This document shows, one piece after another, positions 31,745 to 45,365 of a DNA stretch of 64,000 bases (position 1 is the stretch's first letter; every line of letters starts with the position of its first letter). The stretch comes from Cenococcum geophilum 1.58 (taxonomy: Eukaryota > Ascomycota > Dothideomycetes > Gloniales > Gloniaceae): the NCBI GenBank assembly GCA_001692895.1, contig KV748209.1, positions 310,001-374,000 on the forward strand, given 5' to 3'. The position numbers and the translations under genes were made by a program. The notes beneath the pieces were generated by a model that was given only the letters and a program-made list of their open reading frames with translations, did no database searches and was not told where the DNA came from.

Positions 31745-32910
31745 ATTCTAGGACTATTATATCCTAGCTATTATTATTATTATTTATTTATTCTATTTAT
31801 TGCCCAATTTAGTCCCTTTACTAGGTCTATATAGGCTTCAACCTTCTATTTATAGGAAAAATCCCTAATAAGGGAAAAACCTAGGTGTTTCTTTTTAGCT
31901 AGTCTTATGCGCTCCGCCTATACCTAGCCTATTTACCTTTTATACTATACTTCTAAGGTATCTTAGAAGGTCTAGGGGGTAATAGGAGGGTCTAGTAAGT
32001 CGCCTATAAGCTGCCTTTAGCTTAGTAGGGTTATTTAGTCCTTAAGGGGCTAAAAAGGGGCCTATCCCCTATATCCTCTTATTAGATCTTATACGCTATC
32101 TAAAACTACTAGAGGACTTTTTAACTTATAAACTATTATACTGTTTTATATAGGCCCCTACTTANAAATAGTATTTAAGTAATATTATTTATGCCCGCCC
32201 TAGTAAATAGCTAGTCTTTTACTATATAGTAGTTATAGAAGAGTATTATATAGCGTACTAACTATATAGGCTATTTACACGTATAGTATAGTATAGTATT
32301 TAGGATATAGATACTTACTAGATATACGGTTAGCCCTAAGACCTCTATCTATAATAGAAAGGTGGCTATAAATTCTGCCTTTATCTGTCCTTTATATAGA
32401 GAGAAAGTTAATATTATTTATAGGGTGCTCCACGTAGTTCCTCTCTACGCTTTTATCGCCTTCTTTTAGCATCGTTTTCGCTTAATATCTACCTATCTTG
32501 CTATATATATAGTAGATCTCCACTTATACTAGTGGCCCCCTATCCTTTANTATTACTATAGTGCTCTACTAGCGTGGNNCTAAGTGTTATAGTAGCTTTT
32601 ATATTTCCTATTCTCTTTCTACTACTTATAGATAGAGGGCTTTTTAACTTATAAGCTTAGGCGTAATGCTTCTTTATAGGGCCCTTGCTCCTTATATACG
32701 CTCTACTATTTAGTATATCTTCTTCTTTACTAGGTGGCCTTATACTATAAATACCCTCTATATAGTAGTTGCTTCTATATATACGTCTAGTAGTAGTAGT
32801 ACTACTTTACGTTCTATTATGGTATATAGTGTCCTTTTATAGGCCCCTATAGTTCTATATAGCTATTATTCTAGCTATTATTATATATCTCTAGTAGTTT
32901 AAATATAAAG
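31745..32910 (-). pseudogene. LINE-B, 3' part
   Basis: Minus-strand region homologous to the last 1 kb of LINE-C. It includes GAYKRTLYTIIERE-like sequence near 32780-32860, SIRPPSKEEDILNS near 32700-32740 and the final coding stretch near 31880-32160. It ends in a (TAA)n-like tail at about 31770-31800, typical of a LINE 3' end. The left side of Copia C6 interrupts it at 32910. The other side of the break is 45004. Confidence 0.7.
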
Positions 32911-33125
32911 TGTTGGGAATAAAGGCAAGTGGTCACTATATAAGGCAAATTGCCATTATAGGTGGCAAGTTGCCGTTACGTGCGGCAAGTTGCCGTTACG
33001 TGTCGCCGCGGCAGTAGCGTGGCGAGGAGCCTTAAGCTCCTTGCCCTCCCTAATATATATAAGAATAACAATTATTATACTATCTACGAACCGTAGCTAC
33101 ATAATATCCCCTTATATAACTAACA
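32911..33125 (+). repeat. 5' LTR of C6
   Basis: TGTTGGGAATAAAGG to TATATAACTAACA. It contains three GGCAANTTGCC palindromes about 20 bp apart, a CCGCGG box, and an AGGAGCCTTAAGCTCCT inverted repeat. Confidence 0.95.
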
Positions 33126-33530
33126 CTAATTAGTAGTTAACTTTACTATTATACTATAGAATAGCTAGATATTCTACTAAGAAGAGACAAGCTACTATAC
33201 CAGTGCTACTCGTGCTAGAGGAAGTTGTCTTTTAAGGTTAGAACTAGTCCTAAACCATAAATAGAACTCTTCTATAAATCTAAGGATCTAAAGGCTAAAA
33301 CTAGTCCTAAGCCTTTCTAAGATTACGGATTCTTACGTCTATTACGCAAAACAATACGCTTTATAAGTCTTCGCGATTTAAGGCTAGAACTAGTCCTAAG
33401 CCCTATAACCGTAAATATACGTTATAAACGCGTACTAAATAATAAACGCGTATTAAATAATAAATATATATTATAAACGCGTACTAAATAACAATCCCTA
33501 TACTAATAATACTTCCCTTCCTTTAAAAAT
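33126..33530 (+). promoter_or_regulatory. C6 leader with three 23-bp motifs and three ACGCGT sites
   Basis: AAGGYTAGAACTAGTCCTAA-type motif at about 33234, 33291 and 33380. ACGCGT at 33428, 33446 and 33478, each in an AAACGCGTAYTAAATAA context. The same motifs occur in inverted orientation in the leaders of C5 (about 39490-39730) and C8 (about 58865-59085). ACGCGT is the known MluI cell-cycle box bound by MBF in yeasts. A role here is inference. Confidence 0.5.
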
Positions 33531-34072
33531 ATGGCTACGCCTACCTTAAATAACTAAAAAGACTCCTTATTACTAGGGGTAGCTAAGTATATAAAACTTA
33601 TTAATGAAGATTGGGACGAATTTGCCTTTAATATAATAACTTATACTGTAAAACAAGTTAACGGCTTTCTCCTATACTATATTATATTCTACCGAAATAG
33701 ATATTATACCGACTTATAACTATAGGAGTATTTTAGAGAGGATTTTATAGGATGAACTGCTGATACCTAGGCACTTAGTAACGTTAATATTGTTTAAGAC
33801 TTTTAAGACTTCCTCCGTAGGAATAGGGTATATATTACTAAGAACGGTAACCTAATTACTAGTAATATTTAGGCTGTTATTACTAGTATAGAAGAACTAA
33901 TATAGACGGAAGCTAAGATTATACGTTAACTATAGAAACCTAAAAACAACCTATATTCTTTAGAAGGCAACTTTAATTTATATTAAAACCCCTAAAACGC
34001 TAACCTCCTACCTAAAGCTACTTTCTTACCTAGAGGTACTCTCTTACTTAGAGTTGCTCTGCCTCTACTTCC
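33531..34072 (+). pseudogene. Copia C6 gag, N-terminal piece
   Basis: Begins ATGGCTACGCCTACC (MATPTLN...), followed by SLLLGVAKYIKLINEDWDEF-like gag sequence. The codon split at 34071-34072 continues at 40050 after C5 is removed. Confidence 0.88.
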
Positions 34073-34278
34073 TGTTAGTTATATAAGGGTAATATTACGT
34101 AGCTATAGTTTGTAGCTAGTATAATGTTATATATTTAATTGATTCTAGGAAAGGATAAGGAAGGGCGAGGAGCTTAGGGCTCCTCGCCACGCTAGTGCCG
34201 CGGCAACACGTGATGGCAACTTGCCATCACGTGACGGCAAATTGCCGTACGTGACGGCAATTTGCCTTATTCCTGACA
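34073..34278 (-). repeat. 3' LTR of C5
   Basis: On the minus strand TGTCAGGAATAAGGC to ATAACTAACA. GGCAANTTGCC palindromes alternate with CACGTG/ACGTAC at about 20-bp spacing. Confidence 0.95.
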
Positions 34279-34454
34279 CTAGTAACTCTTCTTTTATAGT
34301 TGCCATCTATATATAAATACTGCTTAACTATTGTAATAAATATAGATCCTCTTTACTTACTATTGCTATTGTAATATAAGTCTCGCTATTTTAAAATTTG
34401 CCTCTTAGCACGTGGTGCTTTCTTACTAAGGGGTTATAGGTGGACGTTGTGTTA

Positions 34455-34527
34455 GGGCCGCTAAGGCGCTAGTTATAAGCGAGCTAATAGCGATTTTCTA
34501 TCTTAGGGATGGAAAATCCTAATTAGC
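34455..34527 (+). repeat. Hairpin module M1, copy b
   Basis: GGGCCGCTAAGGCGCTAGTT to CTAATTAGC between the C5 pol stop and its 3' LTR, antisense to C5. The core is GATTTTCTATC opposite GGATGGAAAATC. Confidence 0.85.
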
Positions 34528-34561
34528 TGGTTGGAGTTAGGGTCTGCAGACTATTATACTC

Positions 34562-37500
34562 CTACTCCCTTTTAACCTAACCTTTAACTTATATATATAG
34601 AGTATTAGTGTTAACAAACGTTTCTAGAGCCTTATTTAGGTTTGGCTTTATTATTATATCTACTAGGTTATCTTAACCGTTAACCTATTAAATCTTAAAG
34701 AGTTTTTGCCGTTTATAGGATTAATAAAGTACTATAATATTAATTATAAGGCGCTTCTCCTTTATAGTACTAAGCTTAACTAAATACTTATAGAGGGAAT
34801 ATAAGTTGGTATATACGATTGTAGGGATAACGCGAAGTTTGAGTTAATCTATAATTATCTTTAGGGTAGTTCTAATTATAATTACTATGTTAACTCCGCT
34901 AACTATTCTATATATCTCTAATACTAGAACGCTTTAAGTAATATACTTACTCTTAGTTAAGCTTTAATAAATAAGATTACCGTAGATTATAAAGTCGTTC
35001 TCTTTAGTAGATTTATTTATAATAATAATCTTATATCCTAACTAGGAGCTAAAATCTTTATTATTTATAAACGATTTATTAATAAATATAAAGAGCTTAG
35101 CGGTGGGAAGATTAATAGGCATATAAAGTAGTCCCTAATTAAGATGGTTTATTTACTAGGAAAGACGTTTATTTAGGGTAAGAATGTTATCCTTAGTTAG
35201 TTCCTAGTATTAGGCGGCAATAGAGAGATTAAATAAAGCCTTAGGTTAATAGATAGAAGTAATATAAGCTCCGTAAGTGCGTTACTCTATATATCCTTAC
35301 TTTAGGGAATTAACGTTAATAATATTAATCTTCTTACCTTAACCCTTTTAGCGTAAAGTAATAGAGTCCTTATTTAGGGAGAGGATACATTTATTAAAAA
35401 GTAGTGGTGTTATTAAGTTAAGCTTTTTCTTTAGCTTTGCTATAAGATTTACTTTTACTAGCTTATCCTCTTTAAGAGCTAAAAATTAGTCATCTCCTAA
35501 GATAATTATATTATTAGTTTATATGCCAATAATTCTAAATAGAGTTCCTATAGTTATAATAAGGAAGTAGGGATTAAATATAGAAGTAGTTATTAAAAGC
35601 TTCTTTTTATAGTGCTTACTATAGATAGCCTACTAATAGGTTTCTGCCTTTATAATTCTATATAATGGCTTAAGTATAACTATAATTGTATCTTTAGGAT
35701 ATTAGTGGCGAATTTACTTTAGAAGATATGCTAATATTAAGTACTAAAGGTGTATCTTTAATTAGGTGTAGGCCTAAGTAATATCTTATAAATAAACCGC
35801 TATTCTATTCTTTATTAAGGAGGAGGCTAGCGTAATAATAACTTACTAACTAGCTTGTTAAATTATTAGAAACTATATAAGAATTACCTCCTTACTATTA
35901 TTATTATAGCTTTAGATAATAAGCCTTAATTTCTTAAATAGGGCGTTAGTAGCTTTACCCTTAATCTTATTAACTATTCTTAACTTAAAGATGTAAACTC
36001 CATTAAACTTAGTAGGGTTATACTTCTTAAATTTAAAGACTCCTCTTATAATAAGACTATTAATCTCCTACTTATTAGATGTTTAGAAAGGAGCTTCTAG
36101 AGTTATAATATAACCTTCCTTTTAGAGCTATTTTGCGAGTTTAAAGTTAGCCTTTTTCTTAGCTATTATAAAGGCCATTAATAACTTAACTTTATTCTTA
36201 ATAGTAGTAATAAATTGTTCTTTAAAATTAATAAAATATTAGCGATTTTATAATCCCTTTAAGTAACCTCTATCGCGTTATAGTTATAGCGTATCTACTA
36301 TAATTATATTAGAATTATAGTCGCCTTCTAGAGTATATTAATTATAGTTTTCTTCTAGAGTATCTTCTAGGGCATCCTATAAAGGCTTAGAATTATTATC
36401 TTTATAGTAAAACTTAATAATAGTTAAATAGAATTAAATAGGTTTATAAGGCATCTAAATAGTATAAGTTTAACTATTAATTATAATAAGTTAGTGTAGG
36501 CCTAACTATTCTCCCTTTTTATGCTATATATATATCTTAGACTAAAGTAGTAGATTAAGCGTAGTTAAGGTATTTAGGCTATTTTTTATTTTTAGTATGT
36601 TATTAACCTAGCGTATAGCATAGAAATGTTATACCTTCTTTATTACCTTATAAATAGCCTTAGCTTATTATATAATAGAGGGAGATAGTAGAGAATTATT
36701 AGTTATTTAAGGGTAGGCGCTAAAGACTAGTAATATAGGTATAAGTTTATCTAGGCTAGCGGAATTATTAATAGCTTTAATAGCTATTTATAAGGTAAGT
36801 TTTTTACTAGCGTTCTTTAGTTTTAAAGAGATAATCTTATATATATGGCGTAATAGCGTATAATATTATTCCACTTTTCTAATACTATTATATACCTTAA
36901 TAGGGATTTCCTTAACCTTAATTACTATTACCTTTATCTATTATTAAAACTCTATAGATAAGAAGTTCTTTCCTATATTATAGATAATTTAATTAAAGGG
37001 TCCTAAATAGATATTAATTTAGTATAATTAAAGGGTCTCCTATATATTTCTAGTTAATATATCTTTTAAGAAACGCGCGGCTTAAAAGAAGGTTAAGAAG
37101 TTAATAATTTAGAGTACTAGCTTACCGCTAAGATATATAACATTAATAATAATATAGAAGTTAAAGTTATAATTATTTTTAAGGGTAAACTTAAATTAGC
37201 TAAGGGACTTCTAGTTTATTTAGTAGCAATAGTAATACTTTATAAGATACTTAATTACCTTAACCTTAACTTTATAGCCTACTTACTAAAAAACCTTAAG
37301 TAATTAATAAATAGATAGGTGGCTAAAATAATAGTATAGTTAGCGTAATTTTAACTTAGTTAAGTGGCTTTAAGTAATACTCTTTTCTAGTTAATAAAGG
37401 AGTAACTAGGGGTAACCCTATTTATATATAATAGGTACTTAATTATCTCCCTAAATAAGTATATTCTTAAGGTTGTTAAGCCTAACGCCTAACTTATTTA

Positions 37501-39451
37501 TATCTTTAATATAAAATAGAAACGGAGTATTTATAGGAATAATATAAAAACTAATATACCCTAAGGGGGTTTAAACCCTAATTATACTAAGAGAGATTAT
37601 AGTACCTTTGTTAAAACGAATTATATACTAGCCTATTATTAAATAGTTAATCTAAATAGAGCTATTAAGCTAATAAAGGGCTTAAACTTAAGGTTCTCCT
37701 ACTATAAATACTCCTATGGCTCTAGTATCCGGTATAATACTATAGAAGACGTTTACTAAGTATTTATTATTAAAGGAAAATATAAAGCTCTCCTTTAGCT
37801 TATTAAAGATATTTAACTTTATAATAGAATAGAGTATAGATTAGTTATTAAGGATAGCAACGGTTTATATACTATTTACCTTACTATACTTAATAAAGTA
37901 TTAGTTAAGTAAGTAGTTCTTAATTTCCATATCTATAAGGAGCTATTTAGTCTTATTAACCTTACCTTTAAGGTCTTTTACGCCTTTATATTAAACTAGG
38001 AAGCTTTAGAAGTAGGCTATAGTAACCTTATAATTTTTAATATTTTTTATACTTTAATAGAACTTATTATATGCCTTTTTTTACTTATTAAGGGAGTGTC
38101 TAGTTAACTAGCAATTTAGCTTCTTATAAATGTAATATATTTTTTAGTAATTACTTTAAAATAAACCTCTATAAGGACCTCTATAATTACCTTATAGTTA
38201 ANATTAATTATACCCTCTTNNATATTCNNTACNNCGGCNANTATATATTTAATTAGTCTAGTTATAATTATATTAGTTAGGAATACTTAGTTAGGTAGGG
38301 TTTTTAGTATAAAACCATTAAGATTCTTATATTTGTATTATAGTACCTATAGTAGAGTATAGCTTAGTATATACTCCTTTAAACGTATCTATAGGTTTAT
38401 ATAGCACTAAGTTATACTTAAAAATACTATAGTATACTAAAATAACCTAGTCCCTTAGGCTGTTTTTATTTTAGTAAGTTTTAGTAAGTCTATATTAGAT
38501 TTTCTAGAGTTTATTAAAAAGTAGTTAAAGGCACTTTAAATAAGTCTTTATTAGGTTAGAAGTAATAACTCTCTAAAATATAGTCTCTTGCTATTTAGAT
38601 ATATAAAGTTAGCGATTCTTATTAGTCTTAAAGTGGGCTTTAGTAAGCTAAAGCATTATATTAAAGCTATAGTTTTTACCTATAATATAGTTATAATAAA
38701 ATATTATTACCCGTCCCTTTAATATAATAGAGAAAGCGTAGTAGTACTAGTGGTATTAAATTTTAACCTTATTATAACAGTTATAGAAGACCTATAGTTT
38801 TACTCTAAGTATATTATATAATTTTCCTCTAAACTTCTTCTCTTCGTCTAAATATACCTTTATTAGATTTGTAACTTCTTATAGTAAAGGGTTACCGGTT
38901 AGCTGGAGTAGAGGAGCTAAAGGTAGCAGAGGTAAAGGACAAGTACCTTTAGGTAGGAGAGTACCTTTAGGTAGAAGAGTAGCGTTCTAGGGGTTTTGTT
39001 TTAAATTAAAGTTGCCTTTTAAAGAATATAGGTTAGTTCTAGGTTTCCGTAGTTAACGTATAATTTTAACTTCCGTCTATACTAGTTCTTTTATATTAGT
39101 AATAACGGCCTAAATATTACTAGTAATTAGGTTACTATTCTTAGTAATATATACCCCGTTCCTATAGAGGAAGTTTTAAAAATTCTAAATAATATTAACA
39201 TTGCTAAGTGCCTAGGTATTAGCGGTCCATCCTATAAAATCCTCCTTAAAATATTCCTACAGCTATATATTAGCGTAATATCTACTTTAGTAGAATATAA
39301 TACGGTATAGGAGAAAGCTATTAACTTGTTTTACAGTATAAGTTATTATATTAAAGGTAAATTCGTCCTAATTTTTATTAATAAGTTTCGCGTATAAAGC
39401 TACCCCTAGTGGTAAGGAGTCTTTCTAGTCGTTTAAAGTAGGCGTAGCCAT
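34562..39451 (-). pseudogene. Copia C5 gag-pol polyprotein, RIP-mutated
   Basis: ATG at 39451-39449 (MATPTLN...) and TAG at 34564-34562 are in one frame of 1629 codons, so damage is by substitution and not by indels. Gag, a GTLLPKGT-like repeat (38950-38990), zinc-knuckle region, protease, integrase (about 37200-37000 with ILSGKLVLQ-like sequence), RT and RNase H (INKSFINNKDFSSQLG-like near 35010-35060) follow the Copia order. Asp residues in the expected catalytic sites are often Asn. A cluster of ambiguous bases lies at 38200-38242. Confidence 0.88.
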
Positions 39452-39838
39452 ATTTTTTGAGGGAGGGAAGTATTATTAGCGTAGGGATTATTGTTTAGTA
39501 CGCGTTTGTGATATATATTTATCGTTTAGTACGCGTTTATAACGTATATTTGCGATTATAGGGCTTAGGACTAGTTCTAGCCTTAAATCGCAAAGACTTA
39601 TAAAGTATATTATTCTATATAATAGACGCAAGAATCCGTAATCTTAAAAAGGCTTAGGACTAGTTCTAGCCTTTAGATCCTTAAATTTGTAAAAGAGTTT
39701 TATTTAAGGTTTAGAACCAGTTCTAACCTTAAAAGATAGCTCCCTTTAGCACAAGTAGCACTAGTATAGTAGATCGTCTCTTTTTAGTAGAATACCTAGC
39801 TGTTCTATAATATAATAGTAAAGTTAATTACTAATTAG

Positions 39839-40044
39839 TATTAGTTATATAAGGGTGATATTACGTAGCTACAGTTTATAGCTAGTATAATGTTATATAT
39901 TCGATTAATTCTAGGAAAGGGTAAGAGAGGGTAAGGAGCTTAAGGCTCCTCGCTACGCTAGTGCCGCGGCAACACGTAATAGCAACTTACCATCACGTGA
40001 CGGCAAATTGCCGTATATAACGGCAATTTGCCTTATTTCTAACA
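39839..40044 (-). repeat. 5' LTR of C5
   Basis: Minus-strand TGTTAGAAATAAGGC to ATAACTAATA. The last CA is now TA. It is the same variant as 34073-34278. Confidence 0.95.
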
Positions 40045-43000
40045 CTTCCTCTACTTTAGTTAACTAGTAAGCCTTTACTATAAGAAGTTATAAATTTAAT
40101 AAAGGTATATTTAGATAAAGAGAAGAAGTTTAAAGAAGAACTATATAATATACTTAGAGTAAAACTATAGGTCTTTTATAACTGTTATAATAAGGTTAAA
40201 ATTTAATGCTATTAGTACTATTACGCTTTCTCTATTATATTAAAGGGATAAGTAGTAATATTCTATTACGACTATATTATAGGTAAAAACTATAACTTTA
40301 ATATAATACTTTAGCTTACTAAAGCCTACTTTAAGACTAATAAAAATTACTAACTTTATATATCTAAATAGCGGGAGACTACGTTTTAGAGAATTATTAC
40401 TTTTAACCTAATAAAAACTTATTTAAAGTGCCTTTAATTACTCTTTAATAAACTTTAGAAAATCTAATATAGCCTTACTAAAACTTACTAAAATAAGAAT
40501 AGCCTAAGGGACTAGGTTATTTTAGTATGCTATAGCGTTTTTAAGTATAACTTAGCGCTATATAAATTTATAAATATGTTTAAAGAAGTATATACTAAGC
40601 TACGCTTTATTATAGGTACTATAATATAAATATAAGAATCTTAATAGTTCTATACTAAAAACTCTACCTAATTAAGTATTCCTAACTAATATAATTATAA
40701 CTAGACTAATTAAATATATAGTGGCTATAGTAGGGAATATAGAAGAGGGTATAATTAATATTAACTATAAGGTAATTATAGAGGTCCTTATAGAGGTTTA
40801 TTTTAAAATAATTACTAAAAGAAATATTATATTTATAAAAAGCTAAATTACTAGTTAACTAAATACTTTTTTAATAAGTAAAAAGAGGTATATAATAAGT
40901 TCTATTAGAGTATAAGAAATATTAGAAATTATAAGGTTACTATAGCCTACTTTTAAAGTATTTTAGTTTAATATAAAGGCGTAGAAGATCTTAAGGGTAA
41001 GGTTAATAAGACTAAATAGCTCCTTATAAATATAGAAATTAAAAACTACTTACCTAACTAATACTTTACTAAGTATAGTAAGGTAAATAGTATATAAACC
41101 GTTGCTGTTCTTAATAACTAATCTACGCTATATTCTATTATAAAGTTAAATATCTTTAATAAGCTAAAGGAGAGCTCTATATTTTCCTTTAATAATAGAT
41201 ACTTAGTAAATATCTTTTATAGTATTATACTGGATACTAAAGCTATAGAAGTATTTATAGTAGGAGAACCTTAAGTTTAAGCCCTTTAGTAACTTAATAG
41301 CTTTATTTAGATTAACTATTTAATAGTAAGCTAATATATAATTAATTTTAGTAAAGGTACTATAATCTCTCTTAGTATAATTAGGGTTTAAACCCCCTTA
41401 GGGTATATTAGTTTTTACGTTATTCCTATAAATACTTTATTTTTATTTTATATTAAAGATATAAATAAGTTAGGTATTAGGCTTAATAACCTTAAGAATA
41501 TACTTATTTAGGGAGATAATTAGGTGCCTATTATATATAAGTAGGGTTACCCCTAGTTACTCCTTTATTAACTAAAAAAGAGTATTACTTAAAGCTACTT
41601 AACTAAGTTAAAATTACGCTAACTATACTATTGTTTTAGCCACTTATCTATTTATTAATTACTTAGGGTTCTTTAGCGAGTAGGCTATAAAGTTAAAGTT
41701 AAGGTAATTAAGCATCTTATAAAGTATTATTATTACTACTAAATAAACTAAAAATCCCCTAGCTAATTTAAGTTTACCCTTAAGGATAACTATAACTTTA
41801 ACTTCTATATTATTATTAATATTATATATCTTAGCGGTAAGCTAGTGCTCTAAGTTATTAACTTCTTAACCTTTTTTTAAGCCGCGCGTTTTTTAAAAGA
41901 TATATTAGCTAAAAATATATAAAAGACCCTTTAGTTATACTAGATTAATATCTATTTAGAACCCCCTAATTAAATTATCTATAATATAGAAAAGAACTTC
42001 TTATTTATAAAGTTTTAATAATAGATAAAGGTAATAACAATTAAGGTTAAGGAAGTCCCTATTAAGGCATATAATAGTATTAAAAAAGTAGAATAATATT
42101 ATATGTTATTACACTGCGTATATAAGATTATCTCTTTAAAACTAAAGAACGCTAGTAAAAAACTTACCTTATAAATAGCTATTAAAGCTATTAATAATTC
42201 CGCTGGCCTAGATAGACTTATACCTATATTACTAGTCTTTAGCGCCTACCCTTAAATAACTAATAATTCTTTATTATCTCCCTTTATTATATAATAAGCT
42301 AAGGCTATTTATAAGGTAATAAAGAAGGTATAATATCTCTATACTATACGCTAGGTTAATAATATACTAAGAATAAGAAATAGCCTAAATACCTTAACTA
42401 TGCTTAATCTGCTACTTTAGTCTAAGGTATATATATAGCATAAAAAGGGAGGATAGTTAGGCCTATACTAACTTATTATAATTAATAGTTAAACTTATAC
42501 TATTTATATGCCTTATAGACCTACTTAATTCCATTTAACTGTTATTAAGCTTTATTATAAAAATAATAATTTTAAGCCTTTATAGGATGCCCTAGAAGAT
42601 ATCCTAGAAGAGAACTATAATTAATATACTCTAAAAGGCGACTATAATCCTAATATAATTATAGTAGATACGCTATAACTATAACGCAGTAGAGGTTACC
42701 TAAAGGGATTATAAAATCGCTAATATCTTATTAATTTTAAAGAATAATTTATTGCTGCTATTAAAAATAGAGTTAAGTTATTAATGGCCTTTATAATAGC
42801 TAAGGAGAAGGCTAACTTTAANCTNNNAAAANAGCTNTAAAAGGAAGGTNNTATTATAACNNNNNNANCTCCTTTNTAAGTATNTAATAANNAGNAGATN
42901 AATAGTCTTATTATAAGAGGAGTCTTTAAATTTAAGAAGTATAACCCTACTAAGTTTAATAGAGTTTGTATCTTTAAGCTAAGAATAGTTAATAAGATTA

Positions 43001-44415
43001 AGGGCAAAGCTATTAACGCCCTATTTAAGAAATTAAGGCTTATTATCTAAGGCTATAATAATAATAGTAAGGAGGTAATTCTTATATAGTCTCCTATAAT
43101 TTAATAAGCTAATTAGTAAGTTATTATTACGCTAGCTCCCTCCTTAATAAAGAATAGAATAGCGGTTTATTTATAAGATATTACTTAAGCCTATACCTAA
43201 TTAGAGATGCACCTTTAGCGCTTAATATTAGTATACCTTTTAGAGTAAATTCGCTACTAGTATCCTAAAGATATAATTATAGTTATGCTTAAGCCATTAT
43301 ATAGAATTATAGAGGTAGAAATTTACTAATAGGCTACCTATAGCAAGCACTATAAAGAGAAGCTTTTAATAACTACTTCTATATTTAATTCCTACTTCCT
43401 TATTATAACTATAGGAACTTTATTTAGAATTATTGGTATATAAACTAATAATATAATTATCTTAGGAGATAACTAATTCTTAGCTCTTAAAGAAGATAAG
43501 CTAGTAAAGGCAAATTTTATAATAAAGCTAAAGGAAAAGCTTAGTTTAATAATACTATTACTCTTTAATAAATGTATCCTCTTCCTAAATAAGGATTCTA
43601 TTACTCTACGCTAGAAGGGTTAAGGTAAAAAGATTAATATTATTAACACTAATTCTCTAAAGTAAGGATATATAGAGTAACGCGCTTATAGAGCTTATAT
43701 TACTTCTATCTATTAACCTAAGGCTTTATTTAATTTCTCTATTGCCACCTAATACTAAAAACTAACTAAGGATAATATCCTTACCCTAAATAAGCGTCTT
43801 TTTTAGCAAATAAACTATTTTAATTAGGGACTACTTTATATACCTATTAATCTTCCTACCACTAAGCTCTTTATATTTATTAATAGATTATTTATAAATA
43901 ATAAAGATTTTAGCTCCTAGTTAGGATATAAGATTATTATTATAAATAAATTTACTAGAGAGAATAACTTTATAATTTATAGCAATCTTATTTATTAGAG
44001 CTTAACTAAAAGTAAGCGCGTTACCTAAAGTGTTTTAGCGTTAGAGATATATAAAATAGTTAGCGGAGTTAATATAGTAATTATAATTGGAACTACCCTA
44101 AAGATAATTATAGATCGACTTAAACTTCCTATTATCCCTATAATTATATACACTAACTTATATTCCCTTTATAAGTATTTAGTTAAGCTTAGTACTATAA
44201 AGGAGAAGCGCCTTATAATTAATATTATAGTACTTTAGCAATCCTATAAGCGTTAAGAACTCTTTAAGATTTAATAAATTAATAGCTAAGATAACCTAGT
44301 AGATATAATAACAAAGGCGAACCTAAATAAGGCACTAAAGACGTTTATTAATATAAATACTCTACGTATATAAGTTAAAGGTTAGGTTAAAAGGGAGTCC
44401 TTAGAAATTTCTTAG
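40045..44415 (+). pseudogene. Copia C6 gag-pol polyprotein, main piece
   Basis: Continues the frame of 33531-34072. A basic gag tail with a YYIYKKPNYQLTKYFF zinc-knuckle relic is at about 40827-40875. A protease-like stretch has SIIRVQTPLGYISFYVIP (41370-41430). The integrase starts near 41600, with YLSGKLVLQ (41825-41860) and NSIKKVEQYYMLL (42075-42110). Then come a linker, RT with ALFKKLRLIIQGYNNN (43017-43065) and a damaged active site GIQTNNIIIL (43435-43465), and RNase H with FINRLFINNKDFSSQLG (43875-43930) and IITKANLNKAL (44305-44335). The TAG at 44413-44415 is a likely end. Ambiguous bases cluster at 42822-42900. Confidence 0.9.
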
Positions 44416-44441
44416 TTATATAAGGTCTTAAAATGTCTAGG

Positions 44442-44464
44442 AACTTTAACCGGCAGTTAAAGTT
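44442..44464. repeat. Palindrome M2 in C6
   Basis: AACTTTAACCGGCAGTTAAAGTT with CTAG on the left and ATCTAATTAG on the right. It lies about 27 bp after the pol end. Confidence 0.85.
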
Positions 44465-44534
44465 ATCTAATTAGTTAGATTCTCTTACTAAGACTTTTTA
44501 AAGCATAACATTCTATAAACCCTAACTTAACCTA

Positions 44535-44607
44535 GCTAATTAGGATTTTTCATCCCCGGGATAGAAAATCGCCATTGGCTCGCTTACTACTAGCGCCTTA
44601 GCGGCCC
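44535..44607 (-). repeat. Hairpin module M1, copy c
   Basis: GCTAATTAGGATTTTTCATC to CTTAGCGGCCC, antisense to C6. Core GGATTTTTCATCCCC opposite GGGATAGAAAATC. Confidence 0.85.
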
Positions 44608-44788
44608 TTTAAATAAGATATCTACCTATAACTCCTAAGTAAGAAAGTACTATATGCTAAGAGGCAAATTTTAAAACAGCGAGACTTATATTATAATAGT
44701 AATAGTAAGTAAGGAGGATTAATATTTGCTATACTAGTTAAGCAGTATATATATATATAGATAGCAACTATAAAAGAAGAGTTGCTAG

Positions 44789-45003
44789 TGTTAGGAATAA
44801 AGGTAAGTAGTTACTATATAAGGTAAATTGCCATTACGGGTGGCAAGTTGCCGTTACGTACGGTAAGTTACCGTCACGTATCACCGCGGCAGTAGCGTGG
44901 CGAGGAGCCTTAAGCTCTTTACCCTCCCTAATATATACAAGAATAACAATTATTATACTATCTATAAACCGTAGCTACGTAATATCCCCTTATGTAACCA
45001 ATA
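44789..45003 (+). repeat. 3' LTR of C6
   Basis: TGTTAGGAATAAAGG to TGTAACCAATA, followed by the target duplication TAAAG at 45004-45008. Confidence 0.95.
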
Positions 45004-45091
45004 TAAAGAAAAGAATTAGAATTAGAAATAGGGGTAATCCCTATATAATACCTATAGGTATTAGTATTAATTCGCTTTTATAGCCCTTAAT
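45004..45091 (-). pseudogene. LINE-B, middle RT scrap between C6 and C7
   Basis: The minus strand reads IPIGIIQGLPLFLILILF, the IPQGSPLSPxL motif of LINE reverse transcriptases. It is isolated between the target sites of two Copia elements and links 32910 with 51529. Confidence 0.75.
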
Positions 45092-45365
45092 TATAATTAT
45101 ATAATTACAGCACCTATTATACCAAACGCGTGCTTACGCGTTCAGTACACCAGGTACGCGTTTACGCGTTCAGTACACCAACCACTTACTTACACATCTG
45201 GTACACTTATAAAGCACTAACTAATTAGGGGGGAGGTGCATCAGTATATAGACCACGTAGTTTGCTTTATACAATCGACAGTCACCATCTAAACAAGCAT
45301 ATAATACTATATGTATTTCATGCCCGTGGATACAACTCACTCGTGCTATTAAGTTAGTATAAATA
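45092..45365 (+). repeat. 5' LTR of C7
   Basis: It contains four ACGCGT sites within 44 bp (45126, 45136, 45156, 45164), plus TATAAAGCACTAAC as a possible TATA box. It is followed by CTGATCAGTAAGCG, similar to the position after the C2 5' LTR. Confidence 0.88.

Larger units (their letters stand above)
34073..40044 (-). mobile_element. Ty1/Copia retrotransposon C5 (family beta)
   Basis: 5972 bp on the minus strand with 206-bp LTRs at 34073-34278 and 39839-40044 and an exact target duplication, CTTCC (34068-34072 and 40045-40049). It is inserted in the gag of its own relative C6. Its LTR is a variant of the C6/C8 LTR with more CACGTG and fewer 5' bases. Being nested in C6, it inserted later than C6. 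Confidence 0.96.
32911..45003 (+). mobile_element. Ty1/Copia retrotransposon C6 (family beta), containing C5
   Basis: LTRs of 215 bp at 32911-33125 and 44789-45003, with an exact 5-bp target duplication, TAAAG (32906-32910 and 45004-45008). It lies in LINE-B. Its gag is split by the C5 insertion at 34073-40044. Removing C5 and one CTTCC restores a single frame from ATG 33531 to about 44415, 1635 codons. The 3' untranslated part holds palindrome M2 and module M1. Confidence 0.95.
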